Of a DNA stretch of 64,000 nucleotides, positions 47,809 to 60,521 are shown piece after piece. The notes beneath the pieces were generated by a model, which saw only the letters and a list, made by a program, of their open reading frames with translations, ran no database searches and had not been told where the DNA came from. Position numbers and translations under genes: made by a program. The stretch is from Ophthalmolycus amberensis (taxonomy: Eukaryota; Chordata; Actinopteri; Perciformes; Zoarcidae): the NCBI GenBank assembly GCA_024529925.1, contig JAFEUB010000727.1, positions 62,001 to 126,000 on the forward strand, in the 5' to 3' direction. How positions within the stretch are numbered: the first letter of the stretch is position 1; each line of letters starts with the position of its first letter.

Positions 47809-50110
47809 TGCTAGTACTAGTCATTTACTTCATACACCACCCTTCATAGTAGCCTGTACTAGTAGTATTTATACATTCCATACAACGTCCTTCATACAGT
47901 AACCTGTACCAGTACTAGTTATTCATTTCATACATCGTCCTTCATACAGTAACCGGTACTAGTACTAGTTATTAATTTCATACATCGTCTTTCATACGGT
48001 AACATGTACTAGTTATTAATTTGATACATCGTCTTTCATACGGTAACATGTACTAGTTATTCATTTGATACACCGTCCTTCATACGGTAACCTGTACTAG
48101 TACTAGTTATTAATTTCATACATCGTCCTTCATACAGTAACCTGTACTAGTACTAGTTATTAATTTCATGCATCGTCCTTCATACAGTAACCTGTACCAG
48201 TACTAGTTATTAATTTCATACATCGTCCTTCATACAGTAACCTGTACTAGTACTAGTTATTCATTCCATACAACGTCCTTCAAACAGTAACCTGTACTAG
48301 TACTAGTTAGTCATTACATGCATCGTCCATACGGTAACCTGTACTAGTACTAGTTATTCATTCCATACACCGTCCTTCAAACAGTAACCTGTACTAGTAC
48401 TAGTTATTTATTCCATACATCGTCGTTCAAACAGTAACCTGTACTAGTACCAGTTATTCATTCCATACATCGTCCTTCATACGGTAACCAGTACTAGTTA
48501 TTAATTACATACATCGTCCTTCATACGGTAACCTGTACTAGTACTAGTTATCAATTGCATACATCATCCTTCATACGGTAACCTGTACTAGTACTTGTTA
48601 TTAATTGCATACATCATCCTTCATACGGTAACCTGTACTAGTACTAGTTATTAATTGCATATATCATCCTTCATACGGTAACCTGTACTAGTACTAGTTA
48701 TTAATTGCATACATCGTCCTTCATACGGTAACCTGTACTAGTACTAGTTATTAATTTCATACATCGTCCTTCATACGGTAACCTGTACTAGTACTAGTTA
48801 TTAATTGCATACATCGTCCTTCATACGGTAACCAGTACTAGTACTAGTTATTAATTTCATACATCGTCCTTCATATGGTAACCTGTACTAGTACTAGTTA
48901 TTAATTGCATACATCATCCTTCATACGGTAACCTGTACTAGTACTAGTTATTAATTGCATACATCATCCTTCATACGGTAACCTGTACTAGTACTAGTTA
49001 TTAATTGCATACATCATCCTTCATACGGTAACCTGTACTAGTACTAGTTATTAATTGCATACATCATCCTTCATACGGTAACCTGTACTAGTACTAGTTA
49101 TTCATTTCATACATCATCCTTCATACGGTAACCTGTACTAGTACTAGTTATTAATTTCATACATCGTCCTTCATACACCTGTACGAGTTATTAATTTCAT
49201 AGATTGTCCTTCATACGGTAACCTGTACTAGTACTAGTTATTCATTTCATACATCGTCCTTCATACGGTAACCTGTACTAGTACTAGTTATTCATTTCAT
49301 ACATCGTCCTTCATACGGTAACCTGTACTGGTACTAGTTATTCATTTCATACACCGTCCTTCATACGGTAACCTGTACTAGTATTAGTTATTAATTTCAT
49401 ACATCATCCTTCATACAGTAACCTGTACTAGTACTAGTTATTCATTTCATACATCATCCTTCATACGGTAACCTGTACTAGTACTAGTTATTCATTTCAT
49501 ACACCGTCCTTCATACAGTAACCTGTACTAGGACTAGTTATTCATTTCATACATCATCCTTCATACGGTAACCTGTACTAGTACTAGTTATTCATTTCAT
49601 ACACCGTCCTTCATACAGTAACCTGTACTAGTACTAGTTATTAATTGCATACATCATCCTTCATACGGTAACCTGTACTAGTACTAGTTATTAATTTCAT
49701 ACATCATCCTTCATACGGTAACCTGTACTAGTACTAGTTATTCATTTCATACATCGTCCTTGATACGGTAACCTGTACTAGTACTAGTTATTCATTTCAT
49801 ACATCGTCCTTCATACGGTAACCTGTACTAGTACTAGTTATTCATTTCATACACCGTCCTTCATACGGTAACCTGTACTAGTACTAGTTATTAATTTCAT
49901 ACATCATCCTTCATACAGTAACCTGTACTAGTACTAGTTATTCATTTCATACATCATCCTTCATACGGTAACCTGTACTAGTACTAGTTATTCATTTCAT
50001 ACACTGTCCTTCATACAGTGCCCTGTACTAGTACTCGTTATAAATTGTATACATCGTCCTTCATACGGTAACCTGTACTAGTACTAGTTATTAATGTCAT
50101 AGATTGTCCA
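47809..50110 (+). repeat. 50-bp minisatellite, about 46 copies
   Basis: Head-to-tail array of a 50-bp unit: ttcatacggtaacctgtact, agtactagttattaattt, catacatcgtcc. Each unit holds the 10-bp palindrome GTACTAGTAC. Copies vary at a few sites (cGgta/cAgta, ttAat/ttCat, tTcat/tGcat, atcGtcc/atcAtcc), and some copies near 47990-48060 and 49170 are shortened. The left end is the most degenerate. No spacers separate the units and no frame is maintained. Confidence 0.97.
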
Positions 50111-50994
50111 TAGACTTGTTGGTCTGTAAAGCCCTTCGAGATGACGTACCGTGATCCGAGGCTCGAGCTTGCTGCATATGAAGCGGTTCAGAGGTGGAGA
50201 GGAAATGTTGCTAATAGTTTGGACATTTGCTCTCCATGTCTGAATTGCTTTCACTGGTATTGTCAGACTCCCTTTTCGATACGTGCGTTCATTGTGGAAT
50301 TTGTGCCCAATGACGGCGAAAATAAACCCAGCTTTAAGTAAGAAAGGGGCAAATCCACAGTCCTAGCTCTGCTCTAAGTGCAACCGAAGTTTATAAGAGA
50401 CTTGTGGGTGTTTTTCAAACTTACAGCATTTCTTTAAAGACAATTTTCTTTCTTTCTAACTCCACCTATTCTGGCATTCTCTCCATACCCCCTTTCTGTC
50501 TTTCTCTCTTTCTCCTCTCCTTCTCTGCTCTGAGATCACTGTGACCTTTCTGTCGTCGTTTCTCGTACTTTGTCTCTCACTCGCTATAGATATATTTCAT
50601 TCCTCCTCTCAGTTACAGGTAATCTGTCCAACCAGCTGAGGCGAGAAAGGTCTTGGCTGCAGCACACACACAAACACACGCACACACATACACACTCTGG
50701 CTCTCTGTCTGTCACTCTCTCTCACAGCTCTCATGCACCCGCGAATACCTCCCACCATTATTATTCAGCACATTCATAACTACATAGAGGAGCTCTCGAT
50801 GGTTAGCCAGGCAGTTTGTCGTGCTAGTGAGACCTCTTAATCCCCTCGCTCTCTGCTCCCGGGGCCTCATTAAGCCTCATTCCTCACTGGGAACCTGGAG
50901 GTTATAATTAACGTACCTCTAGATAAATGCCAACAGACAAAACAAAGTTTGTCCACAGCCTCGGGGGACGATTAGAGCCAACTATTCCAGTGTA
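50111..50994. other. Non-coding; small LINE/SINE-tail-like fragment at its start
   Basis: ggtctgtaaagcccttcgag (50121-50140) resembles the tail region of a common fish element (CTGTAAAGCCC.TTGAG). The rest is C/T-rich with a short (CA)n at 50663-50694. Confidence 0.35.
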
Positions 50995-51450
50995 ACCAGG
51001 CGGCAACCTCTGTTTCTGCTGAGTGAAGCCAATGTTGTGTCTTAAAACCTGCATTCACTCTACTGACCAGCAGGGGGCGACTCCTCCGGTTGCAAAAAGA
51101 AGTCAGATTGTATAGAAGTCTATGAGAAAATGACTCTCTCTTGATTCATTACCTCGGTAAACATTGTAAACATGAGTTTATGGTCTCAATCTCTAGTTTC
51201 AAGTCTTCTTCAATACAGCATGATGTTCATTTAGTAAATGATGGTCCAATTAGAGTCAAACAGACCATAAAGCAGGGTATGCTTTAGGGCGGGGCTTACT
51301 GTGATTGACAGGTCGCTGCGGCTACCAGAGCCGTATACAGCGTCTCTACATCACTCCTCTGCATTCCAAATATGATAACTTCTGTTCATTGGTTGCGAAA
51401 CCAACATGGCGACGGCTGATGACTACGTCCACTTTCTTATACAGTCTATA
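50995..51450 (+). repeat. Dispersed repeat B, copy 4
   Basis: From ggcggcaacctctgtttctg through ctgaccagcagggggcgact, gtaaacattgtaaacatgag and attgacaggtcgctgcggct to cttatacagtctata. Close to copies 2 and 3. Confidence 0.8.
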
Positions 51451-52687
51451 CGTGTGTTGGTTTTGGGAAGTTCTAAAACTGTGGGAGATAGCCCTACAGC
51501 AGCTGTGACGTCTGCAAGGCGTGTTGGGAGTCCTTCGTTCTACCAATCAACTCACAGAAGTAACTGCAGGAAGCTTCCCCCACTCCCACTCCCCATCCAA
51601 GATCCAGTTACTCTTTAAGGCTGGAACAATTACTGGATTAATCAATCACTCAACTGCCAGAAAAGTAATGAATGGCATTTCTAAAAACATTTGCTGTGTT
51701 CCAGCCCCAACAACTGGTATTTTTTTTTTAGCTTTTTTCTCTTTTGTATGGTGGTTAATTGAATCTCTTTCAGTCTTGTCAGACAAAAGAAACCATTGGA
51801 GGACGTCCACCACAGACTCTGGTAACGAATGAATAGGAATGAAATGTCAAATTAAATTCAATACCACGGTCAAAAACAAAACAATAAAGCCCAACATACA
51901 CTCCTTTATTACTGTTTGCATACTGTTTTTGTGAATATATTATTAATCCCTGATGATTCTCGCCAAAAACTGAATTTTACAACATCCAATTTGAACATAT
52001 CACGGTAATTGACCCCAAACGAGGGTCACATTTTCAGAGGTTTGGCATCGACTTGGTACCTAAGTATCCGTTTCTGGTGCCATCCCTGAGTCAAAAGACA
52101 TTTCAATCATCATTATTTTATTTAGTCTCGCACCGAGTCTTAATGTCATACTTTCACAAGCACAACTAAATCACAAACGTACCAGATACTTTTACTTCCC
52201 CATGTGGTCAATAAAATAGCATTCTATAAGGTGAGTCACTCCACAAAGTGTCGAGTAAATGCCACTTGATTGAAAATAACCTGGTTTGCAGTGGGAAGTT
52301 GTAGAATCATCTCATTTGTTGCTTTTTTCCCACGTCATTATTAAAGTGAGTGAATAAAAGAGAAAGGTATTTTTCGCACCGCACCTGACAAAATGGACAT
52401 ATGGACGTTGAGTATCGAGCAAGAGGGCAGATATATCTAGACGCAGGTGGAGTGGTGGTGTGGGTGCATTTGTGTGTGTGTGTGTGTGTGTGTGTGTTTG
52501 GGGAATTTGAAACTGTGTGTGTGTGTGTTTGTGTGTTGAAGGGGACAAGCACAAAGCACTGGCCTGTGGAGAAGATAGAAAGCTCCTGTGTGTTACTGAG
52601 TCAATAGGCTCTTTGTTCACCGGGACTGGGAGACAGTTGGCCATGAGGACAGACTGAGACTCCCAACGCACCACAGCGTACCTGAAC

Positions 52688-52747
<60 letters not shown>

Positions 52748-53671
52748 TTCAAATACCTAAGCCTGACAGGACGTCATTCAATCTCTGTCCACAGTTCCTG
52801 CTTTACCTCCTTTATCACCTTATCAGCTTCTCCCCCCTGACTCTCTCCTCTCTTTCCTTTATCTCTCTTTCTACATCCATCTTTCCCTACCTCCTCATCC
52901 CACCCACCGTTGGCATCTTTGTTTTGGAACAGCAGAAACTGTTCCCTGTTGGTTTTGGTTTTTTTCAGCCCTCTCGGTTATCTACACTGGGGGGGGGGGG
53001 GGGGGGAGGAGGTTGGTGGGGTGGGAGTTTTTACCTGAGAGCAGGACAGAGGGCATTTTGTGCTGGACAAGGGAGTGAGGGACATGGAGAGGGAGACCGA
53101 GAGAGTCGGGAGGGCGGGTAGAACGGGGGGATAAGGGGGGGTGGGGGACAAGAATGCTACAGACACAGGTGAAGGCTTCGCGCGGGGTACCGGGAAGAAG
53201 TGCAGGAATCCGGGGTGCACGGACGTTTTTTTTAATACGTAAAGAGAGAGTGGAAGTGGGCCTCAAAGACGGACATGGAGACAGGAGATAAAGAGGGGGT
53301 GGGGGGGACTACCTGTGTGTCTGACTCGATCAAACAGGTGGCAGGGAAATGGCTCATATGTGGCCACGCCGTGGAAACATGCAGGATTGCTGCAGCTACG
53401 CAGAGCATGCGAGATGTAAGTAAATCCAAATCTGCCATTGAATGACTTAAAAAAAAAAAATGCAGATTTTAGCGGTGGCTTTAAGATTTAAGATTGGGAA
53501 TATTCGAGGCCGTCGCAGAGCAAAACTTCTCTTTTACACAGTAAGAGCGTCTTGTTACTCCCCTAATGGGTAATGTTCTGGACCGGAGGTTTTCTCAGTG
53601 GCTGCTTACAAATCCATGAATAGAAGTCATGCACACGTCAGCATGAAACCCGCTCGCGTATAGGGTTTCTG

Positions 53672-53704
<33 letters not shown>

Positions 53705-53831
53705 TCTGGCACGGCATAAATAATGGATAAAGTTTAATAAGCTTTCTGTGGAACGTCTCTGGGCTGTTGACCGTAGGGATCAGCATTAGGGATTCTGTCA
53801 CTCAAACTCAAAAGGCATACCACTGTTGCTC

Positions 53832-53862
<31 letters not shown>

Positions 53863-54434
53863 GGTACGACTGTGCGCACACGTAAGTTGCTGCCCGCTCG
53901 ACGCAAACGCCGATCGCCTTATCTCGCCTTCCAAACAAGGTGATAACAAATAAACCACATTGTCTGTTTCCACAGCGGATCTCGATGAGACACAAATCAG
54001 CTTAGGCACACAAAACGCCGACAGAAACAAACATGCGCACAAACAAGTGCGTATCGAGGAAGCAGGGCAAGTTTTCACAGGGAACAGGGTTGGAAAAAGA
54101 GGGACTAAAAACAAGGATGGACGACTTTGACATTAATCCTCGAACTATCTCTGAGTGCCCGTCCTGCTTTATTCTTAAACCCTGCTCCTTTATCTCATTT
54201 TCTCTAATCTCTGCATGTCTTTCCAGCCCTCTGACTTCCCATCCCCCACGCCTGTTGCTGGAGCAGTCTTTCGAAAAAAAAGGGATTCCCCTCCGAACTG
54301 TAAAGTCGCTCTTTGTTCACCAGAAGCAGAGAAAACGTTGGGTTATGAGCAATCTCGAAGGTGTGTGTTTTTTGCCTATGATCTTAACGGAGTAGGTGAA
54401 CTTTTTGGGAAGGGATTTCTTTCTTTCTGAGAAT
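51451..54434. other. Non-coding with simple repeats
   Basis: (TG)n at 52471-52498, (CA)n at 52690-52744, an 18-G run at 52989-53006 (possible quadruplex), (TG)n near 53671-53703 and (CA)n near 53840-53862. No protein-like frame. Confidence 0.5.
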
Positions 54435-54605
54435 TAGACTAAAAGGTTTGATACCACTCTGTGTGGAAAGTATGAAGCTTCAGCCAGCGGCCAGTTTAGC
54501 GTAGCTTAGCTCAAAGACTTACACCAGGGGGAAACAGCTAGCTTGCTTGAAGTTAGGCCCAAAAATACTTTAACTCAAAGACTTACATTGTGAAGGAGAT
54601 GTCCG
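54435..54605 (+). repeat. Dispersed repeat Q, copy 2
   Basis: ggtttgataccactctgtgt, aagtatgaagcttcagccag, cggccagtttagcgtagctt, agctcaaagacttacacc and gggggaaacagctagc match the Q family; the copy at 36290 is its relative. Confidence 0.65.
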
Positions 54606-56300
54606 TAAATAAAGTGGACTGAGGGGTGGGAGGCGGGGTTAAAAAAGAAAACCGCTACTGCTCTTGCCCAATGGGCCCATGGTTGCAGAAGGTCGCTGTA
54701 AGATCCGGGTAACTTTATACTCGGAAGTCAACTTTGTTTTTTGCTTTGTGCGCCACTGAGCAGCTTTCGTAGGGAGGAACGGGGTGCAGCCTCCAGCTAT
54801 GTGGATCAGTTCTCTTGACACATCCATGCTGCACACACACCTTTCTTGTTGCTAAAAGTTGCAAATAGATTGATTGATGGATAGACGTCATGATATTATT
54901 AGTTAAAATCGGCTGGTACTAGCTTACGTAAGCACACGTCATCTTTTGTTTTACAGGAAGAAGTATTTTTTTTAAATACAATGAAATAGATTTTTTGTAA
55001 AACCTTTTGCATATGATAGGTGCACAATATGAAACGGTTCATACCCCTGGGTTCAGGAGGCAAGAATACTATATTTCTTTTTAATAGACAATAATGCAAG
55101 TCACTTTTTTTTATTTACATAACTTCAACTTTCATCTATTTATTTTTATTTTTCAAATGGAAGTAGTTTGGAATTATTTGTGTTTATTTAAGAAAAATGT
55201 GAAGTCTCAAAATCCAGTATGGGTCATTATAATGCATTAATTACAAGGTTTACAGCTTGAACAAAAGAAGCCAAACAATGAACCAGTGGGAAACATCACA
55301 ACCCTGAAATTAATCATTTACAAGTTAAACTTTTATCAAAGTGTTAAATAATTCAAATTCATTGCATTCATCGCTTTTTTTTCTTGGCCAATATGACCAA
55401 AACCCAAAAATATCCGTCTAACGCTAAGTTTGGATCCCACCACGGACGGCTCATTTATGCACAGTGCCACGCTGCACTCGGACCTTCTTTTCATTTATGT
55501 GTTTATTTAAGGACGCACGTGGGCTGCTTCGCCTCCCTCGCCCTCTCCGTTAACGTTGACTCATCCGTTTTTTTTGGTTATTTTTTTTGCCAGTTAATAA
55601 TTCAGAGGAGGTCTGCAGGCTGTTTTTTATCCGTCTCATCTCTGCGCTCGCCCGTGAGAGAACCACTAGTAATTACGCACCCACCAAAACAAGATGCCAC
55701 TGACTCTCTGGGATGAAGAGCGAGGGAAAGAAAGGAAGGAGGAAAGGGACAAAGCGGGCCGAGAGCGAGGAGGGAACGACGGAACGGAGGTGATTGGAGG
55801 AGTGTCTTCAGCACTGTTGTAGGTCCTCTGCGGGTCCTTGTTCAACTGTCAGACAAGCTGAGGGTGTTAAATGCGCGGAGCGAGAGGAACACACACACCT
55901 GGAAAAAGTTTGCTCCTGCGGTCGGCGTGACTGGCTCGCTGCTGTGTTTTATGGCTTTCTATTCCTATGTGATTTTCTCTGGCATGTCACATAGGGTCTA
56001 AAGCCATTGGGTACAGAGTGGGAGATCTGCAGACTGGGATTAGATGGATATCCGAAATGACAGAGGAGGGATTAGAGAAGAGCGCATGGAGGTTTAATAT
56101 ATATATATGTACACACACACACACACAGGCATGGCCCGAGGCGTTTTTCTCTCCGCTTGCAGGCAGCCTGGAGTCTTGCTCAGTTAATTGCCCCCATATG
56201 AGACAGGTTGAAGCTCACATCAATCCCTAAAGCCACACACACACACACACACTTTATGTTTGGTCTGTGCTTTTTGTCACCCACTCTCCCACTTGCTTTA

Positions 56301-56338
<38 letters not shown>

Positions 56339-56511
56339 GTACACACTTCTCAGTCAGACCTGCTGGTGCTGCTGACTCAGGTTGGTATTTAATGAAGCTC
56401 TCAGTTTCACCTCGCGTCTCCTAATCTCGGTGCTCATTCGCGATTGGCTGCGAGCGCCACAGTGGAAAAAAGTGTTAACGTTTGGAGTTTGGTGAGCCTT
56501 AAGACTTCTGG

Positions 56512-56570
<59 letters not shown>

Positions 56571-56938
56571 CGAGAGAAGGAGAAAAAGAGAGTAGTTGAA
56601 GCGCAATGAGAAGAAAAATGGGAGAAGAGCAATGGTAGTGCCCCCCCCACCCCCCTCCATGAGTGACAACGCTTAATAGACCACCAGGCCAGTCTTTACC
56701 GCAGTGTGTGTGCAGTGTATGTTGACCGACCTATCGACTGGACCGCAGTAACGTTCTCTGCAGATTTGTTTTTTTTAAGTCAAAGACACACACACACACA
56801 CACAGCCTTATTATCGACAGCTGTCCGCTATACATTTGGTGGATTACAACAGTTTTCCAGCTGTAGGCCTGCAGTTGATATGAATGATGGTAAATCTCAA
56901 TTAATTAAGATTAGAAGCTATGTGGCTGCGAGTGTGAG
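54606..56938. other. Non-coding with CA/TG microsatellites
   Basis: (CA)n at 56307-56335 and (TG)n at 56513-56568 are the largest repeats. No protein-like frame recognised. Confidence 0.4.
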
Positions 56939-58410
56939 GGTACGTTCCTGACCATGTAGCCATGAGGGGTTGATCGAGTGTATGTTCCTGACCATGTAGT
57001 CATGAGGGGTCGATCGAGTGTACGTTCCTGACCATGTAGTCATGAGGGGTCGATCGAGTGCATGTTCCTGACCATGTAGTCATGAGGGGTCGATCGAGTG
57101 TATGTTCCTGACCATGTAGTCATGAGGGGTCGATCGAGTGTATGTTCCTGACCATGTAGTCATGAGGGGTCGATCGAGTGTATGTTCCTGACCATGTAGC
57201 CATGAGGGGTCGATCGAGTGTATGTTCCTGACCATGTAGTCATGAGGGGTCGACCGAGTGTATGTTCCTGACCATGTAGTCATGAGGGGTCGATCGAGTG
57301 TATGTTCCTGACCATGTAGTCATGAGGGGTCGACCGAGTGTATGTTCCTGACCATGTAGCCATGAGGGGTCGATCGAGTGTATGTTCCTGACCATGTAGT
57401 CATGAGGGGTCGACCGAGTGTATGTTCCTGACCATGTAGTCATGAGGGGTCGATCGAGTGTACGTTCCTGACCATGTAGCCATGAGGGGTCGACCGAGTG
57501 TACGTTCCTGACCATGTAGTCATGAGGGGTCGACCGAGTGTATGTTCCTGACCATGTAGTCATGAGGGGTCGATCGAGTGTATGTTCCTGACCATGTAGC
57601 CATGAGGGGTCGACCGAGTGTACGTTCCTGACCATGTAGTCATGAGGGGTCGATCGAGTGTATGTTCCTGACCATGTAGCCATGAGGGGTCGACCGAGTG
57701 TACGTTCCTGACCATGTAGCCATGAGGGATCGATCGAGTGTACGTTCCTGACCATGTAGCCATGAGGGGTCGACCGAGTGTACGTTCCTGACCATGTAGT
57801 CATGAGGGGTCGATCGAGTGTATGTTCCTGACCATGTAGCCATGAGGGGTCGACCGAGTGTACGTTCCTGACCATGTAGCCATGAGGGATCGATCGAGTG
57901 TACGTTCCTGACCATGTAGTCATGAGGGGTCGATCGAGTGTACGTTCCTGACCATGTAGTCATGAGGGGTCGATCGAGTGTATGTTCCTGACCATGTAGC
58001 CATGAGGGGTCGATCGAGTGTACGTTCCTGACCATGTAGTCATGAGGGGTCGATCGAGTGTATGTTCCTGACCATGTAGCCATGAGGGGTCGACCGAGTG
58101 TACGTTCCTGACCATGTAGCCATGAGGGATCGATCGAGTGTACGTTCCTGACCATGTAGTCATGAGGGGTCGATCGAGTGTACGTTCCTGACCATGTAGT
58201 CATGAGGGGTCGATCGAGTGTACGTTCCTGACCATGTAGTCATGAGGGGTCGATCGAGTGTATGTTCCTGACCATGTAGCCATGAGGGGTCGATCGAGTG
58301 TATGTTCCTGACCATGTAGCCATGAGGGGTCGATCGAGTGTATGTTCCTGACCATGTAGTCATGAGGGGTCGATCGAGTGTATGTTCCTGACCATGTAGT
58401 CATGAGGGGT
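56939..58410. repeat. 40-bp minisatellite, about 37 copies
   Basis: Head-to-tail array of a 40-bp unit: tatgttcctgaccatgtagt, catgaggggtcgatcgagtg. Copies are very uniform and vary mainly at taTg/taCg, gtagT/gtagC, cgaTcg/cgaCcg and ggGgt/ggGat. Each unit has a TCGATCGA-type palindrome. On the minus strand the array gives a chain of overlapping frames up to 227 codons with a 40-residue repeat. This arises because 40 is not a multiple of 3 and few units carry an in-phase stop. It is not evidence of a protein. Confidence 0.97.
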
Positions 58411-59139
58411 GGACCGTGACGCCAACGCTGTCAGAATCAACGCTTTGATTCGCTCTGGGACCTCCTGGATGTGTTTACACAGTGCAGCTCCTTTGACTTT
58501 CAGTCATGGTTTGGATTAGAAATGACGTCACCTGTAGAGTTCCATTGTGGGAGGAGTCATTTTAAACGTCTAGGCATCCAGAAGTAAACGTGTTTATTAA
58601 CTTGAATAATAACTTGAAACTTTGATTAAAAAGTCAAAGGTACAAGCCCATATAAAAAAGTGAGAAGCATTTTCATAACAATAAATCCAGTCAGTTAGCC
58701 TACAATTCTATTGTACTAAGGAAAGGTAAAGATTTTGATCAGCAGTGTTTTGTTGCTCAACCCTGTCACTGACAAGAATGTAGATATTGGACAATTCTGC
58801 TACATTAAACTCACGGCCACCAGAAATAAATGTCTGATTTTACATTTCTCACAAACACAACTGCCCTTTTGCATGAAACATGCTACAAACGTACGCCACA
58901 TCTTAAATCATGAAGTGCGGAATTTTCCAATCGCAACATCATTCCAAGCGATACTGGATTCCCTTTTGCAACAATTCAATGCCGGAATTTGGTCGAACTC
59001 TGATTCATTCCTTTGAACAACTTCTTCTCCGTAGCAATGGTGGCTAAGGCTCATGGATATCGGAACATTTAGAGCCATCCCCCCCCCCAAACCAAAGTGA
59101 TGGAATAAGTGTGACTTTTCAGCAAGTTAAAACCAGACA

Positions 59140-59662
59140 GGAAAAAGATGTTTGGTTGTATTGAAGTCTGGGGAAATGACCCTAATTGCCACTTGATTTA
59201 TTCCCTCAGTAAACATTGTAAACATGAGGGCATGGTCTCAATCGCTAGTTTCAAGTCATCATTCAACACAACACGATGTTCATTTTATAAATTAGTATTC
59301 CTTTTATAGACTATAAAGCAGGGTATGCTTCCGGACTATCATGGGATTGAGAGGTCTCAACCACGGCGTTGTCCGGTCTGGGAGTTGTCTGTGTTTTCGC
59401 CTTAGAACTTTAACCCTTTCACAGTATTTTTTTCAATTCACTAAAGTTAATTGGAACATTTTCGACACCTAAAAATGATTCAGTGTTCGGTTGCATTGAG
59501 CTCCACCCTCTCGAGTCACTTCTGGTTGCAAAAAAGAAAAAAAATATGGCAACAGCCAAAAACCAAGATGGCAACTGCCAAAAGCTTCACAACTGTAGTC
59601 CACAAACCAATGGGTGACGTCATGGTGACTACATCCACGTCTTATATAGACTACAATCTATG
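59140..59662 (+). repeat. Dispersed repeat B, copy 5 (diverged)
   Basis: Keeps gtaaacattgtaaacatgag, ggtctcaatcgctagtttca, aagcagggtatgcttccgg, caaaccaatgggtgacgtca and cttatatagac, but the middle is diverged and partly replaced. Confidence 0.7.
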
Positions 59663-59969
59663 ATTAAAACTGATGACTACAACATCAATTATATTATCCG
59701 TAACGGTCATTAAAATAAAACTCTGATATGGTCATTTATAGTAAAACGCATTTCAGGAAGTAGCATTGGGAACTCGGTCGGTTGCAAGAGAATGATACAA
59801 AGATGCACACAATTTACGTTTTCATCCCTGACATTTTCTGGGATCGGAGCCACCATTGTGACTCTTTTTTGTTTTAGTGTATTTAGCCAATCATTGCTAG
59901 ATGCTTAGACAGCTAACCAGTAGCTGCTGGCTCGCAAGAAACTAGCTCAACAAAATAAAATTATAAGTG

Positions 59970-60356
59970 TCAATCCCAGAGAGACACTGTTTGTACAGCT
60001 TCATGTTTTATTAATATATCATTGCTAACATTTTCCAGCCAGAGGCCGTCCTCGGAGCACAGATTTGATAACTTGCGGAGTCCTCGCGTGTGTTGAGGGG
60101 CAGTTCTTTGCTGGAAGCATCCACTGCACAGCATGACATGGCAACTGCATGCCCACTTGATCATATTTTTCACTTTAGGCCATTCCTCCAGGCGAACCGT
60201 AAGTGATTCAAAAGGAGCCGGATCATAGAGTTCAGTTAAAAGTTCTATTAGAAAATTTGCTTCAATATCCTCATCCTGCTTTAATTCCAGATATCCGTTT
60301 GTGTTCAAAAGGCTCGTGAGCTCACGAGCGGTGTGTGAGATGATGGAGGTACGGTC
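59970..60356 (-). pseudogene. Unrecognised coding-like frame
   Basis: An open minus-strand frame of about 128 codons, bounded by a TAG at 60357-60359 and ending at TGA, without an ATG near its start. The composition is protein-like and not low complexity. Pieces include ISHTARELTSLLNTNGYLEL, then LIELLTELYDPAPFESLTVR and LEEWPKVKNMIKWACSC, with Cys-rich CHVMLCSGCF and a C-terminus VQTVSLWD. I do not recognise a family. No pyrimidine tract precedes it on its own strand (that side is purine-rich), so it is not an obvious internal exon. It may be a fragment of a gene or transposon, a processed pseudogene, or chance. Confidence 0.35.
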
Positions 60357-60400
60357 CTAACGCCTCCCCTCTTCTCTTCTCCTCCCTCTCCCTTCCGCAG

Positions 60401-60521
60401 GTCTACGTGGACGCGGTGCGGCGTCGATAGGCCATGCCCTTCACCTGCGCCTGCTTCTGCGGTCTGAACGGCCTCTGCCGCAGGCGGGAAAAGAAGACAA
60501 AGGAGCAAGTGGAGGAGAAGG
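60401..60521 (+). CDS. Candidate coding exon with start codon (unknown product)
   Basis: The left border has a good acceptor: a branch-site-like tcctaac at about 60355-60361, a 35-nt almost pure pyrimidine tract and ccgcag. The right border is aagg/gtgagg at 60521/60522, a fair donor. An ATG at 60434 (context ggccATGc) opens a frame beginning MPFTCACFCGLNGLC followed by a basic RRREKK run and an acidic stretch. If unspliced, it stops at 60563-60565 after 43 codons. Cys-rich then basic N-termini are typical of palmitoylated membrane-anchored isoforms (PSD-93, GAP-43 style), but I recognise no specific gene. It may be the first coding exon of a gene continuing downstream, or a chance arrangement. 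If the frame VYVDAVRRR from the acceptor were used instead, it would end at TAG before the ATG. Confidence 0.35.

Noticed and set aside
47809..50110. CRISPR-like regularity of the repeat array
   Set aside because: Units are contiguous with no unique spacers, the setting is eukaryotic and no cas-like genes exist.
54033..54395. 120-codon plus-strand ATG frame
   Set aside because: No recognisable domain, composition close to random and no splice context.
57240..58203. Long minus-strand frames (227 and 187 codons) with a 40-residue repeat
   Set aside because: They are translations of the 40-bp minisatellite; all phases of the unit are read in turn and openness depends on unit variants, with no start context or non-repeat flanking protein.
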